From NCBI RefSeq assembly GCF_032362555.1, contig NC_083506.1, positions 9,719,501-9,783,500 on the forward strand: a DNA stretch of 64,000 bases, written 5' to 3'. Below are positions 28,166 through 38,390 of this stretch, piece after piece. The position numbers and the translations under genes are program-made. This stretch comes from Amyelois transitella (taxonomy: Eukaryota; Arthropoda; Insecta; Lepidoptera; Pyralidae). The notes under the pieces are model-generated. The model ran no database searches. It was not told the origin of the DNA and saw only the letters and a list, made by a program, of their open reading frames with translations. Each line of letters starts with the position of its first letter. The stretch's first letter is position 1.

Positions 28166-28194
28166 GGTCACATACAAAACATTTGTATGTGACC
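28166..28194. repeat. 13-bp perfect inverted repeat with 3-bp loop
   Basis: GGTCACATACAAA (28166-28178) and TTTGTATGTGACC (28182-28194) pair perfectly around ACA. After one mismatch on each side another five bases pair (AAATT/AATTT), giving 19-bp arms with a single mismatch. Confidence 0.85.
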
Positions 28195-28295
28195 AAATTT
28201 AAAAAAGCATTCCTTTTTTTCTTAATTCAAGCTCGACGAAGTATTACCAGACCTTCATAACATATTAGTGAGTATAACAAAATTAATTAATTATT

Positions 28296-28346
28296 CCTCA
28301 TCTGAATACTTAATACCTATATATTAAGTAGGTATTCAGGTGAGGT
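28296..28346. repeat. Imperfect inverted repeat
   Basis: CCTCATCTGAATAC on the left pairs with GTATTCAGGTGAGG on the right with one mismatch, and inner CTTAATA/TATTAAG bases also pair. It lies about 100 bp from the hairpin at 28166-28194. Confidence 0.6.
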
Positions 28347-28697
28347 ATAGCAGTCCTTTGTGTGGTGTTGGATTGCACCCAAAAAAGTTCAATTGGGAAC
28401 ATACCCCCTAACTGCTAATCCTCACATCAAGCATCTAACCAACTCTAATGAGCTTCTTCAGATTAACGCGTACTTTGACATGATGGATGAGTTATGAAAA
28501 TTTGTTTGATTAGTTGCGGCCAACCATTCTCATTTAGCTCTCGACAGTAATAGCCTTTTTAGATACTTTTTTGCCCTATTATTTGTTATTAACATATTTT
28601 GTTGTAAATCAACCTATTATGATTTCATTGTGGCCATCTAATTCCAGAATGTTAAATTATCTTAAATATAATCACTATAATCATTAATTATTAATAC

Positions 28698-28790
28698 GTC
28701 AAACAGCTGAACGTGGCCAATTTCTCGAGATTGTGGGCTCTGTCCACCCCGCAAAGGATATAGACGTGATAATAGGTATGTATGTATGTA
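28698..28790 (+). mobile_element. SINE family A, 3' fragment with tail
   Basis: It starts inside the family ('aaacagctgaacgtggcc') and runs through 'ccccgcaaaggatatagacg' to a (TATG)n tail. The 5' truncation with an intact tail is the classic outcome of target-primed reverse transcription. Confidence 0.85.
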
Positions 28791-29807
28791 TTGATACGTA
28801 GTAAATACTTGAGAAAACGTCTCTGCTTGCCTGGTAGAGTAGGATACATACCAAGTGTGTGCCAGTTTTTTCAATTTTCATATAAGTCTATATGGAAAGT
28901 GAAGGTAAAAATCAATTGAAGGAAGAGCTAATAAATTTAGAATCCATATTAAAGGTCTCAGTTCTATCAGTAAGCCTTTCAAAGACTGCTGCCTCGATCA
29001 AACATGTAAGTGGTATAAAGGTACCTAATAATAATATACTTATATAATAGTAGATAAACTTATAATGTTACTATAAATTCGATTATCTTACCGCCATCTG
29101 TCGACGAGTAGATAAAACTTTGAAACAAATGAAAATGCGAATCGAGCCCAATATATGGAAACAACGTTGTTTATAGTTGATCGAAGGAAACAACACTCAA
29201 CTGGAAACATGCACAGATTATAGAGAAATGAAAATAAATTTACTTTCCAGTAATAAATAAGTAGTTTTAACTATTTACGATTTCAGCTCATAATCATTTT
29301 TATGTCCAATAACAATAGAAACGTTAATTTTACACTATAATCATTTAAATATTATGCTACATTTTTTTTTAAACACGATCACAAAATAGGCACAAAAATC
29401 ATTTTAAAAGGCTTCCCTTCCCAAAAGTTAGCATTGACAATAACACCCAAATTAAATTAATTCCGTTTAAAATGTTGTACGACACCAAATCACAATCAAT
29501 TAGCCACGTTCCTTCATTGTTGAACCCCTTCGCCTTTGTTGGGGTCCCCCGAAGCCAAACGACAATATGCTTACTCAACAGCGACGCAACTCGCCGACAT
29601 TATCTTTATAACATAAATGAAAGACGTAACAGATGTGACGCGGTAAAAAGTTAAAAAAATATAGGTCCGTTTTTCTCTATGACATGCTGGGTATCGAAAA
29701 ACAATTTACTATACAAAGATATCGCCGACTCTTGTCCTGTAATATATTTAACTAACCTACTTATAGTGACGATGTTTTACTTTTACAACCAAGTTTATTC
29801 CTAGATT
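28791..29807. other. Intergenic, no gene seen
   Basis: AT-rich sequence between a SINE fragment and the LINE. No ORF, RNA gene or repeat is recognised in it. Confidence 0.6.
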
Positions 29808-29817
29808 TTGATATTAA
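29808..29817. repeat. Target site duplication, left copy
   Basis: TTGATATTAA abuts the (TACA)n tail of the LINE. The identical 10 bases occur at 33239-33248 on the other side of the element. Confidence 0.9.
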
Positions 29818-29840
29818 CATACATACATACATACATACAA

Positions 29841-32800
29841 TCACGCCTCTTTCCCGGAGGGGTAGGCAGAGACTACCTCTTTCCACTTGCCACGATCTCT
29901 GCATACTTCTTTCGCTTCGTCCACATTCATAACTCTCTTCATACAAGCTCGGCGGTTTCGGGTACTTTTGACCTGACCCTTTACCAGGACGTCCTTAATT
30001 TGATCAAGATACGTTCGTCTAGGTCTTCCCACTCCGACCTTTCCCTCCACACTCTCCTTGTATATCTGCTTAGTCAACCTGCTTTCATTCATCCTCTCCA
30101 CATGACCGAACCATCTTAACATACCCTTTTCTATTCCTGTAACTACATCTTCTTTCACATCACAACATTCCCTTATCACGCTGTTCCTTATCCTGTCACT
30201 CAATTTCACACCCATCATACTCCTTAACGCTCTCATTTCCACTGCATTTATTCTGCTTTCATGCTTCTTTTGCCATACCCAACTTTCACTCCCATACATT
30301 AATGTCGGGACCAACACGCCCCTGTGCACAGCCAGTCGAGCCTTTTTGGATAGTTTCTGACTGCTCATAAAGGCATGCAAAGCTCCATTCACCATGTTCC
30401 CCGCGTTCACTCTCCTTTCAATATCACTATCATACTTGCCATCTGATGTAAACTTTGATCCTAGATATACAAACTCTTTCACTTGCTCCACTTTTTCTCC
30501 TCCAATCAAAATATTACATGCTGTCATTTCTTTCTCCATTTCAAAAACCAGTGTTTTAGTTTTACTTACGTTCACTTTCATTCCTTTCTCTTTTAAAGCT
30601 TCATGCATACAGTTTACTATCTCCTGTAACTCCTCCGCTGATGACGCCAGTATAACCTGATCGTCGGCATAGAGCAGACATTTGACGAGTAACTCATTCA
30701 TCCTTAATCCACTTTTAGACTCTTTCAAATCTGTCAAACAGCTATCCATAAATAGGTTGAACAGCCACGGTGACGCAACACATCCTTGCCTAACGCCTTT
30801 CTCAATCTTAAACCACTCAGTGTGCGCTCCGTTTATCCTGACACAAGCACTCGAATCCTCATATAAGGATTTCAGTGCTCGTATTAAGAGACTGCTCACC
30901 CCATGCATAGAAAGTGCTGACCACAATTCATTCCTCTCAACTCTGTCATAGGCCTTTTCCAGATCTACGAATGTGCAATAGACTTTTTGACTCTTGGCCA
31001 AAAACTTTTCGGCTATGCACCGCAAGGAAAAGACCTGATCAGTACATCCCATTCCCTTTCGAAATCCCGCTTGAGCATCCCATATTTTGTCATCAGTTTC
31101 ATTCCTGACTCTATTAATCAATACCTTAGCATACAATTTGCCGACGACGCTAAGCAGGCTTATACCACGATAATTTTTGCAGTCCAGCTGTGACCCTTTT
31201 CCTTTGTAAAGTGGCACGATAACAGCCTTACACCAATCTTTTGGTACTCGGCCGCTTCTCCAACACAAATTGAAAAGGCAGTACAACTGACTAGCTACTA
31301 CGCCTTTTCCTGCTTTAAGCATCTCGACCGACACTCTATCACACCCAGCAGCCTTTCCCGCTTTCATACTCTTAAGTGCTTCCACAATTTCGAACATTTC
31401 AATTTCGCCTTCCATCTCATTCTCTTTTTCTTCGCTATAGCAGAAATCTTTCTTATTTCCTTCCTTTTTTTCAAATAAACTTTCAAAATAGTCCTTCCAT
31501 ATCTTTAGTACACATTCTTCTCCTTTCACAACGCTACCATCCTGGCATCTGATCCTAGTCAGCTCTCTGGTTATAGTATTTCCTCGGGCTGACCTTACGG
31601 ATTTCCAGAATATTTTCAGATTTGACTGAAAGTCTTCTGATAGCCTTTTATCAAAATCCTCTTTATACTCTTCTTTCTTTCTAATCACAGCTTTCTTAAC
31701 CAAATCTTTCATTTTCTTATATTCCTTACGTGCTTCATTCACATCTTCATCTATAACCTCTTGCATTCTTAAGTTAGCTTTTGCTGCTAACAAATCCAGC
31801 CATGCTTTCTTCTTTAATCGCACAAGTTCTTGCACATCTTTACTCATCCACGCATTTTTGTGATTTTTTCCTTTCCTTCTTCTACTTACACCACACACTT
31901 CAACAGCTACTTTCACAATTCTTTCTTTAAATTCCTTCCATCCATCTTCAATATCGCTAATTTCCTCTAAATCTTCAAATTCATCCTTCAGTCTATTAAT
32001 ATACTTCTTACCTACATCCATATCTTGCAAATTTTCTACTTTTACTCTTTCCAAAGCGCTGGTTTGCTCCCTTACCCTGTGCCGCCAGCGATTGAAGATA
32101 CCCCTTATCCGGGATATCACCAGTAAATGGTCCGAGTCAATGCCAGCACCGCGATATGCACGGGTATCCAGCACTTTGTTCTTCAATCTTTCATCTACAA
32201 TCACAAAGTCTATCATACTTTTTAAAATACCTTCCACTCTTGTGTAGGTGTGGATCTCTTTATGTTGAAACATTGAGTTCGACACAAAAAGATCCCACTC
32301 TAGACAAATTTCTAATACACTTCTTCCATTATCATTCACCTTTTCGTCACCAAACGCACCAAGCACCTTTTCATATCCATCACGCTTTACACCCACCCAT
32401 CCATTAAAATCACCTAACATAATAATCTTCTCATTTGGCTTGGTAACTTTCAATACTTCTCTTACACTATTCCAGAACTCCTCGTTTTCGCTTTTTGCTG
32501 ATGTTGTACCCCTCGAACCCACATCCCAAGGTGCATAAACACCTAGAACGAAGATCCGAGTGATTCCAACTTTCAGCCTAATCCATAGAAGACGAGGGCT
32601 GACACACTCATACTCATTCACGCACTCAGCCATTCGTGCAGAAAGAATTAGACCGACCCCTTGACAGCCTCGGCTGGTACTGGAAATTCCAGACCAATAC
32701 GCCGTGTAAGGGCCGTGCTGCGTCGCGTCGCATCCTTTCCGCTTCGTTTCATTCACGCACAACACATCCAAACGTCTTTCATCCATCATCTGGCATACTT

Positions 32801-32951
32801 CCTCAATCTTATCCTTCATTCCTCCTCTTACATTCATCGTCGCAAAGCGGCTTTCAGCAGACCGCATACCGCTCCCGCCGGGAACGAGACGTGATGGGGT
32901 GCGGACACCATCGCCGCCATCTAGGTGCTCTTTCAAAAAATTTGCATCCAT
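29841..32951 (-). CDS. LINE polyprotein: AP endonuclease and reverse transcriptase
   Basis: This 1036-residue protein carries out target-primed reverse transcription: its endonuclease nicks chromosomal DNA and its reverse transcriptase copies the element RNA from the nick. The N-terminal endonuclease covers about residues 35-285, with CVNETK (catalytic E68), GDFNGW (180-185) and SDH (273-275). A charged linker follows. The reverse transcriptase spans about 570-840, with FVDLEKAYD (661-669), GVRQGC (719-724) and the catalytic YADD (761-764). The C-terminal part holds RWFGHVERM, common in RTE-like proteins. The start is the ATG at 32951. The frame has no stop or frameshift and all catalytic residues are present, so it may be active. 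The stop codon lies directly before the (TGTA)n tail. In insect gene sets such proteins are often mislabelled 'craniofacial development protein 2-like'. The clade assignment is inference. Confidence 0.93.
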   Translation of the reverse strand: MDANFLKEHLDGGDGVRTPSRLVPGGSGMRSAESRFATMNVRGGMKDKIEEVCQMMDERRLDVLCVNETKRKGCDATQHGPYTAYWSGISSTSRGCQGVGLILSARMAECVNEYECVSPRLLWIRLKVGITRIFVLGVYAPWDVGSRGTTSAKSENEEFWNSVREVLKVTKPNEKIIMLGDFNGWVGVKRDGYEKVLGAFGDEKVNDNGRSVLEICLEWDLFVSNSMFQHKEIHTYTRVEGILKSMIDFVIVDERLKNKVLDTRAYRGAGIDSDHLLVISRIRGIFNRWRHRVREQTSALERVKVENLQDMDVGKKYINRLKDEFEDLEEISDIEDGWKEFKERIVKVAVEVCGVSRRRKGKNHKNAWMSKDVQELVRLKKKAWLDLLAAKANLRMQEVIDEDVNEARKEYKKMKDLVKKAVIRKKEEYKEDFDKRLSEDFQSNLKIFWKSVRSARGNTITRELTRIRCQDGSVVKGEECVLKIWKDYFESLFEKKEGNKKDFCYSEEKENEMEGEIEMFEIVEALKSMKAGKAAGCDRVSVEMLKAGKGVVASQLYCLFNLCWRSGRVPKDWCKAVIVPLYKGKGSQLDCKNYRGISLLSVVGKLYAKVLINRVRNETDDKIWDAQAGFRKGMGCTDQVFSLRCIAEKFLAKSQKVYCTFVDLEKAYDRVERNELWSALSMHGVSSLLIRALKSLYEDSSACVRINGAHTEWFKIEKGVRQGCVASPWLFNLFMDSCLTDLKESKSGLRMNELLVKCLLYADDQVILASSAEELQEIVNCMHEALKEKGMKVNVSKTKTLVFEMEKEMTACNILIGGEKVEQVKEFVYLGSKFTSDGKYDSDIERRVNAGNMVNGALHAFMSSQKLSKKARLAVHRGVLVPTLMYGSESWVWQKKHESRINAVEMRALRSMMGVKLSDRIRNSVIRECCDVKEDVVTGIEKGMLRWFGHVERMNESRLTKQIYKESVEGKVGVGRPRRTYLDQIKDVLVKGQVKSTRNRRACMKRVMNVDEAKEVCRDRGKWKEVVSAYPSGKEA

Positions 32952-33153
32952 GCGATTCCCACGAGACGCTAGGGAAAAATTTTGTCCGCCCCAGCAGAGC
33001 CCCGCATGCCAGGGTAAGGCTAGCCATTACCTGGGGGTCGCCCAACCCCATGGCGGAAGTGGCACGCTCGAGACTAGGCTCGCCCCTAGCCATGCATCCA
33101 TCGGCGCGGCAGACCTTAGATTGGCAGGGATTTACATTAAAGAGGAATCCCAA
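32854..33153 (-). other. Short open frame in LINE leader, overlapping main ORF
   Basis: About 100 codons are open in the 5' leader, in a different frame from the main ORF and overlapping its first 98 bases. The frame opens without ATG; the first in-frame ATG lies about 20 codons in (reading MARGEPSLERATSAM). Several RTE elements have a small overlapping first ORF, so this could be a vestige of it. It could equally be an artefact of GC-rich leader sequence. I see no domain in it. Confidence 0.35.
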
Positions 33154-33238
33154 GTCTATCCCTTAGTCGGCTCTTACGACATCCGTGGGAAAGAGATGGA
33201 GTGGTCCTATTCTTTTGTAATGGTGCCGGGAACCACAC

Positions 33239-33248
33239 TTGATATTAA
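33239..33248. repeat. Target site duplication, right copy
   Basis: TTGATATTAA, identical to 29808-29817, abuts the 5' end of the LINE. Confidence 0.9.
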
Positions 33249-33459
33249 ATTTGTTCTTATTTAATATTAAATATAAACATGCACTCGTGAATTATTGCGT
33301 CGTAATACAATTTTGAATTATTTTCATTAAGTTCCATTATGAATCATAACATATTCAATTTCTCTATCTGGCCAGTGACATGTAAGGAGGTTTTGTATTA
33401 AATTTTACAAAAATTCTGAACAGTTATTGAGTCACCTTCATTTTCACCATAGTATAATA

Positions 33460-33642
33460 CTAGCGACCCGCCCCGGCTTCGCACGGGTGCAAAATTTGGA
33501 AAAAATTATACATAAAAACCTTCCTCTAGAATCACTCTACCTGTTACAAAAAACCGCATCAAAATCCGTTGCGTAATTTTAAAGATTTAAGCATACAGAC
33601 AAACAGACTAAAATAGCGACTTTGTTTTATACTATGTAGTGA
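33460..33642 (-). mobile_element. Short non-autonomous Helitron-like element
   Basis: On the minus strand it begins TCACTACATAGTATAAAAC and ends GGGGCGGGTCGCTAG followed by T, the CTRR-T signature. A GC-rich stretch just before the end (CGAAGCCGGGGCGGG) fits a terminal hairpin. It is 183 bp with no ORF. The base before TC is T and not the usual A. It is an abundant insect repeat type and not coding. Confidence 0.65.
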
Positions 33643-35048
33643 ATAGTCAACTTAATGTCTATGCCTTATTAAATTAGAATAAAATGTATGTATGTATGTA
33701 TGGATATTCATCTGCATTCTGCTTATTTTGTTGTAACTCCATAATGATAGGGGACGTCCCCATTCCAAATTTGTCATCCAGCCCCGAATTCTTACGCATA
33801 CTTTAATGTCAACCTTATCCCCATCACACATACTACCATATAGCTTGACAAAAAATCTGCAAGCGTCATAAATTTTATATCATTTTAATACAGCCGTAAC
33901 AACATGACAATAATAGGGTAAATGTTTTGGTAAACCATAAATAAATGATATTGCTTCCCGCTGAGGGAAGACAAATTTTGTGATACATACTTGTATACAT
34001 TTGTAATGTGAGCCTTCCTTCAATATAAGGATAAGATTGATGAATTTAAAATCGAGTATTGTAGCTTTCTTTTTCATTTTGCTTTTGATTATTATTGGAC
34101 GTGTGAAAAATGTTGCGTTTAATAATAAAAGTTGTTTATGCATTTTGACGACTAATTGCCTTAATAAATTTTCCGAGACAAGTATTTATTTGAAAAGTTT
34201 TAAAAGTAAGTATACATCTCAGCCCGAATTTGTAAGAGTTAACTTTTTTTTACACTTGGTAATTCAAATTCTATGGCACATTTTGAAAACTTTTTAAAGA
34301 TCGTGTTAAAAATCTTTTGTTCTTTTAGGCTTCTATATATAAGATATGAGAAGTGGCTCTAAGTGGTTTTTAGCTTAGAAAACTTAATTTAACAACTCAG
34401 ATGTATAAAATCGTGCAGTCCGAATTATAAATAATTCTTATTTTATACTCATCAGACTACAAATTATATTCTTCTTTACAGAATGCCTAAACGGACTTTA
34501 CATAATCGTCGTAATTTTTAGTCAGTTTCGCTGTAAGTCAGTCACTAGTCACGACAGAAAACAATCTGTCTGTTTGTTTGAGTCGACTAATGGGCCATTA
34601 CTGGCTCTGCTATCCCAACATGTTATCGGACACGCGAGAACTTTACTTTACATGTAAAGATTAAAAAGTAAAGGATCTATTTATTATCATTCTGATTTTC
34701 TTGACTAGCACGGATTAAAGTTATTGATGCTCACAGAAATCAGAACAGATTTTTTTGATTAAGCTGATATAAGTAAGTAGATAATTATTCAAGTAAACTA
34801 ACGTTTAGTATAAAAGAAATAAAATAAGCAAATATTATAAACAAATGGTAACTACAATTAACAATGTTATTCGTTTTCAGTGGAGTAGAAAAGTATTGGA
34901 CACTCCAACTCATCTCGTGAATGCAGTAGGAGACGAGCAAAATAGCTGCGATAAATGTTTTAATTAAATAACATCTAGTTTTGACAAAACCTAATGCGGA
35001 TAAACTATTATCAAAATATGTGGCCAGAAGTCATTTGCAAAGATTAGA
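33643..35048. other. Intergenic, no gene seen
   Basis: AT-rich, with a short (TATG)n run near 33685-33700 that may be the tail of a lost retroposon. The ORFs at 33880-34297 on both strands are unsupported. Confidence 0.55.
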
Positions 35049-35125
35049 TACTTCTTTTCACTTGCCACGTTCACTGCATACTTTTTGCTTCATCAATCTT
35101 TTCAAGCAAACTCCTTGATTCGTGT
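35049..35125 (-). mobile_element. Diverged relic of LINE 3' end
   Basis: The blocks 'cttttcacttgccacg', 'tctgcatactt/tgcatactttt' and 'gcttc.tc' match the 3' coding end of the LINE at 29878-29950, in the same orientation. Identity is partial, and the tail has decayed apart from a short TGTATGTATG run. Confidence 0.6.
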
Positions 35126-36800
35126 GTATGTATGTTGAACTTATATTACTCCTTTGTGAAGTGAGAAGTTATACATTCTCAGAACTTGGTGCAAAATAAC
35201 GGCACATCAAATACGCGAGCGGATCGAGTGCTACGTAAATTGAACAGATTTATAGCACCAATAAATTCCCTACAGCGGCAAAGTAAAGTGTGGAGTGTTG
35301 TTAGCGGTTATATTGCTCAAACGTGCGATATTTATTTAAGAGGCACTAAGTGGGTCTGCCGGCGGACAGGCAAACTGAGCACTTCGCAGGGAAATGGCCC
35401 AAGACTAATGTGTGCGTAGTAGACGCGCCCTCGTTTGCCGCCCGCCCGGCGCGCGGCGGTACTGCATTGCCGTCACTCCCAAACATAGAACTTGGGAAAA
35501 AGTGGTCTTCTTATAAATGAACTTACTTCTAGTGCCCACACCGATGTATGGGTAAATAATAGATACAGTTTATTAATAATACAGATACGGTTAATTATAT
35601 TGTTTCGAAACGTCCGCGATATAAGTACACATATTAAATGTGCTACTTTATGTGCGCGTTTAATACCTCTTTTATATGCCATAAAACTTACATGCTATTA
35701 TTAAAAATAAACAAGTTTTTACTTTTGAATTTAAAGTCTATAATTTTGAATTATTACTAGCTAAAACATCCTGAAACCCGTTCGTGGGTTAGGTTAGGAA
35801 TAAGAAAAAAAAGTATTTTTTGTCCTAACCGAACCTGACCCGACGTAGGTATCGCTCGGCCTTTCTTGCTATCATAACCCGAATGCGAAATAGGTTTTTA
35901 CTGTGTGAATCACAATGGCGAGTGTACTTATTAAGATAAAATACTTATACGAAAAGAGCATGCCTACCAGTACGATACGTGCGAGTTTAATCTGTATTAT
36001 TTATACTTAAATAGTAATCATGTCTTCATACAAATTAAGTCATTGCAGTATCATTATTAATAACACAACTGCTACAAATAAGTTAAAAAGTTCTAATAGT
36101 TTCCTTGTGTAAGTATATAGGATAGGTATTATTGAACCAATATTTGCGGGTAGCCGGGAGTGCTCCAGTCGGGTAAATGGCTCCAACCCTTGGGTAATAA
36201 AGTGAACCAACTTTTCATTTCACTCTTAGCTTGACCACTACATTTGAAATATTTGACATTCGTGATTGCACTGTAGATTCGGTACAAATTTTATAATTAG
36301 TAATGGGTCATGCTAATATTACAAATCTTTAAAGAAATAGATACCTATTACACTAATATATACCTATAAATTTCAAAGTGTAACTCGACGTGACTATATG
36401 TAGGTATGTTCATTATACCCTTTATTCAAATCTTCAAAATTAAAAGCAAGTAAGTACTTTTATTTTCGTAACGCATTACTATGTAGAAATTAAGACGGAT
36501 ATACCTAAGTACGACAAAGATACCCAAGAAGGCACTAAGTAATTAGTGAAGCTAGTACCTACTTAACTAGAAGTTGCAACTTGCATCACCTTGATTTGTA
36601 ATGAATCAGGCAATTAAAGATGCACAATGCACAGATTATGAATGAACGGACGGAAGTACTAATCCAAGTTTTGAGTAAGTAGTCATGCATCAATCGTAAA
36701 GTTACGCAAATTAAGTACATTATGGTATATGAGTTCCCAGCAGTTTCATAGTGTGCATTGCATTGGGCTTGATAACTGAAAACAAATACAAATGAAACAT
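35126..36800. other. Intergenic with GC-rich block, no gene seen
   Basis: A GC-rich island of about 290 bp lies at roughly 35180-35470 and ends in a run of GCCCG/GCGCG strings. An ORF over it (35186-35419) has no recognisable domain. The rest is AT-rich and rich in the short GTAGGTA-type strings common in lepidopteran DNA. Confidence 0.5.
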
Positions 36801-36893
36801 ACTACATACTTACACATAATCACGTCTATATCCCTTGCGGGGTAAAATATGCACAGCCAACAGTCTTGAATAGACTGACTGCAACGTTCACGT
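36801..36893 (-). mobile_element. SINE family A, 3' fragment
   Basis: On the minus strand it shows the 'cagtctattcaagactgttgg', 'ccccgcaagggatatagacg' and 'tgattatg' blocks. It is 5'-truncated and carries a short insertion near 36845. Confidence 0.8.
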
Positions 36894-36974
36894 ACTTTTA
36901 TGAAATCGGGGACGTTCATATGAAAAGTCAGTTTAAAAGTACGTTAAATTTATACTCAAATTATTGATAAGAGT

Positions 36975-37412
36975 TGCCGAACCCTGTCTACATCGTGGCA
37001 ATGCAGAATGCATTGAGCGTCGATGGTCACATCGGTAAGGTAAGATAGGCAGAAAAGAAACAGGTTCGAATCCCGCTTCAGCCGTGTACCAATGAGTAAT
37101 TCCGAGAATTATGTACTGTAGGTACCTACATTGGTTGGAATGTTAACCGATGCTTTTGCGGTGAGGGAAAACATCGTGAGGTAACCTGCACATTCAGGAA
37201 GCTGGATCTGTACTGTACAATCATGATCCAATATGGATTTGGTCTACCTGCAAAGGTTTCGGAAGTCAGATAGGAGTCGCTTTATGTAAAAACCTGACTC
37301 ACCCAATCCAGGATCTATGGTTAAATGCATGACCCGGGCTGCTCTCTAGGGTGGTGAGGATGCAACCGGGACTAAAAGCCAGGAGGAAGAGGTAGAGGAA
37401 ATGCAGAATTTA
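36975..37412 (+). mobile_element. SINE family B with tRNA-like promoter
   Basis: This is a retroposon of about 440 bp. A perfect RNA polymerase III B box, GGTTCGAATCC, lies near 37060. Upstream, 'atcggtaaggtaag' fits a degenerate A-box region. The body carries 'cttttgcggtgagggaaaacatcgtgaggtaacctgc' type blocks (split here by position about 37151-37190). It ends in 'ggtgaggatgcaaccgggac' and a purine-rich 3' end (gaggaagaggtagagg). Two further copies in this window confirm the 3' part. Transcription by Pol III is inferred from the B box. Confidence 0.75.
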
Positions 37413-38390
37413 CTAAAAAAAACTAAAACCCAGTAAATTCTGGTTGAACCCTGATTAATTTATAATTAAGTAAAGATGCTACGGTATCTACTCAATGAAC
37501 ATAAAAGGTTGAAACGCTCTATAACAACTGAACTCTATGACTGTTACTTTATGGTCACATTGTTTTAATTACAGACGACATGGCCGGTCGTCGATAGCCC
37601 ACACCTTACCAACATTTAATTGAGAATGACTCGGTTCGCGTGTTCGTTTATTCATTAGTGTAATGAATGAGTTGACGCCATGAAGCGTAGAATCTGTAGT
37701 AGCCTGTCATTGTATTGCATTGTATTAGAACATAAAATAATGAAGATATAAAATTGGGATTTTAAACTTATCTCATAATTTCTTATTTAATGAAAATCAG
37801 ATAATAACAAGACATTATTATTTCAACATCTGCAGTTTGTAATTTGTATTTAGTTCACTTTACAGTTATAAATACTTATACATTGAAATAACATAAATGT
37901 TAAAATTTATAGAGATAAAGACGGTCACGAGTAACAGCTAGTACGAAGTACCTAATGTTGAAGGTTCTGTAGCTAGATATCCTTGGTGTAGTCCAAATTT
38001 AATATTTTAGGTGATCAAACTCTTAAGCCACACTTATTTAAAATATTTAATTTTTATGTTAATGCCGAAAAATTAAAATTGTAGAGTTAACTTTGTACCT
38101 ACCTGTTCAAAATAATTGATGCACTTACACATATAAGTACCTACTTAGGTATATTTTAACTGCTACCTATTTTAATTCAATGTTGATAGCTAATAGCATG
38201 AAAGACTGGACATTGTACTTAGTACTTAATAATTAAAATAATATATAAAGAGGTCGCTGATTGACTAAAATATCAACTCGCAACCCAAGCCGCGATTTAA
38301 AATTTGGCATGTAGGTTCCATAATATAGTCTAGGGGCGTGCTAAGGGAGGAATATTTCTTGGAATTTCTGCGGGAACAATAATTAATGCC
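37413..38390. other. Intergenic, no gene seen
   Basis: AT-rich spacer between two SINE copies. No ORF of note, RNA gene or palindrome was found. Confidence 0.6.

Larger units (their letters stand above)
29818..33238 (-). mobile_element. Full-length RTE-like LINE (non-LTR retrotransposon)
   Basis: This is a 3421-bp element in minus orientation. Its 5' end (GTGTGGTTCCCGGCACC) is at 33238 and its 3' end is a (TGTA)n microsatellite at 29818-29840 instead of poly(A). It is flanked by a perfect 10-bp duplication, TTGATATTAA, which marks target-primed insertion. It has a 5' leader of about 287 bp, one long intact ORF and almost no 3' UTR. The small size, the AP endonuclease plus reverse transcriptase without gag, and the microsatellite tail fit the RTE clade. 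CR1 or another clade cannot be excluded without a tree. The perfect duplication and open frame suggest a young copy. Confidence 0.93.

Noticed and set aside
32636..33264. Long plus-strand ORFs (up to 176 codons) opposite the LINE leader
   Set aside because: They are shadows of the LINE coding strand and leader. Their composition mirrors the antisense of the endonuclease N-terminus.
37000..37080. Possible functional tRNA gene around the B box GGTTCGAATCC
   Set aside because: No acceptor stem or anticodon arm can be folded convincingly, and the sequence continues into a dispersed repeat body with other copies here. It is therefore a tRNA-like SINE head.
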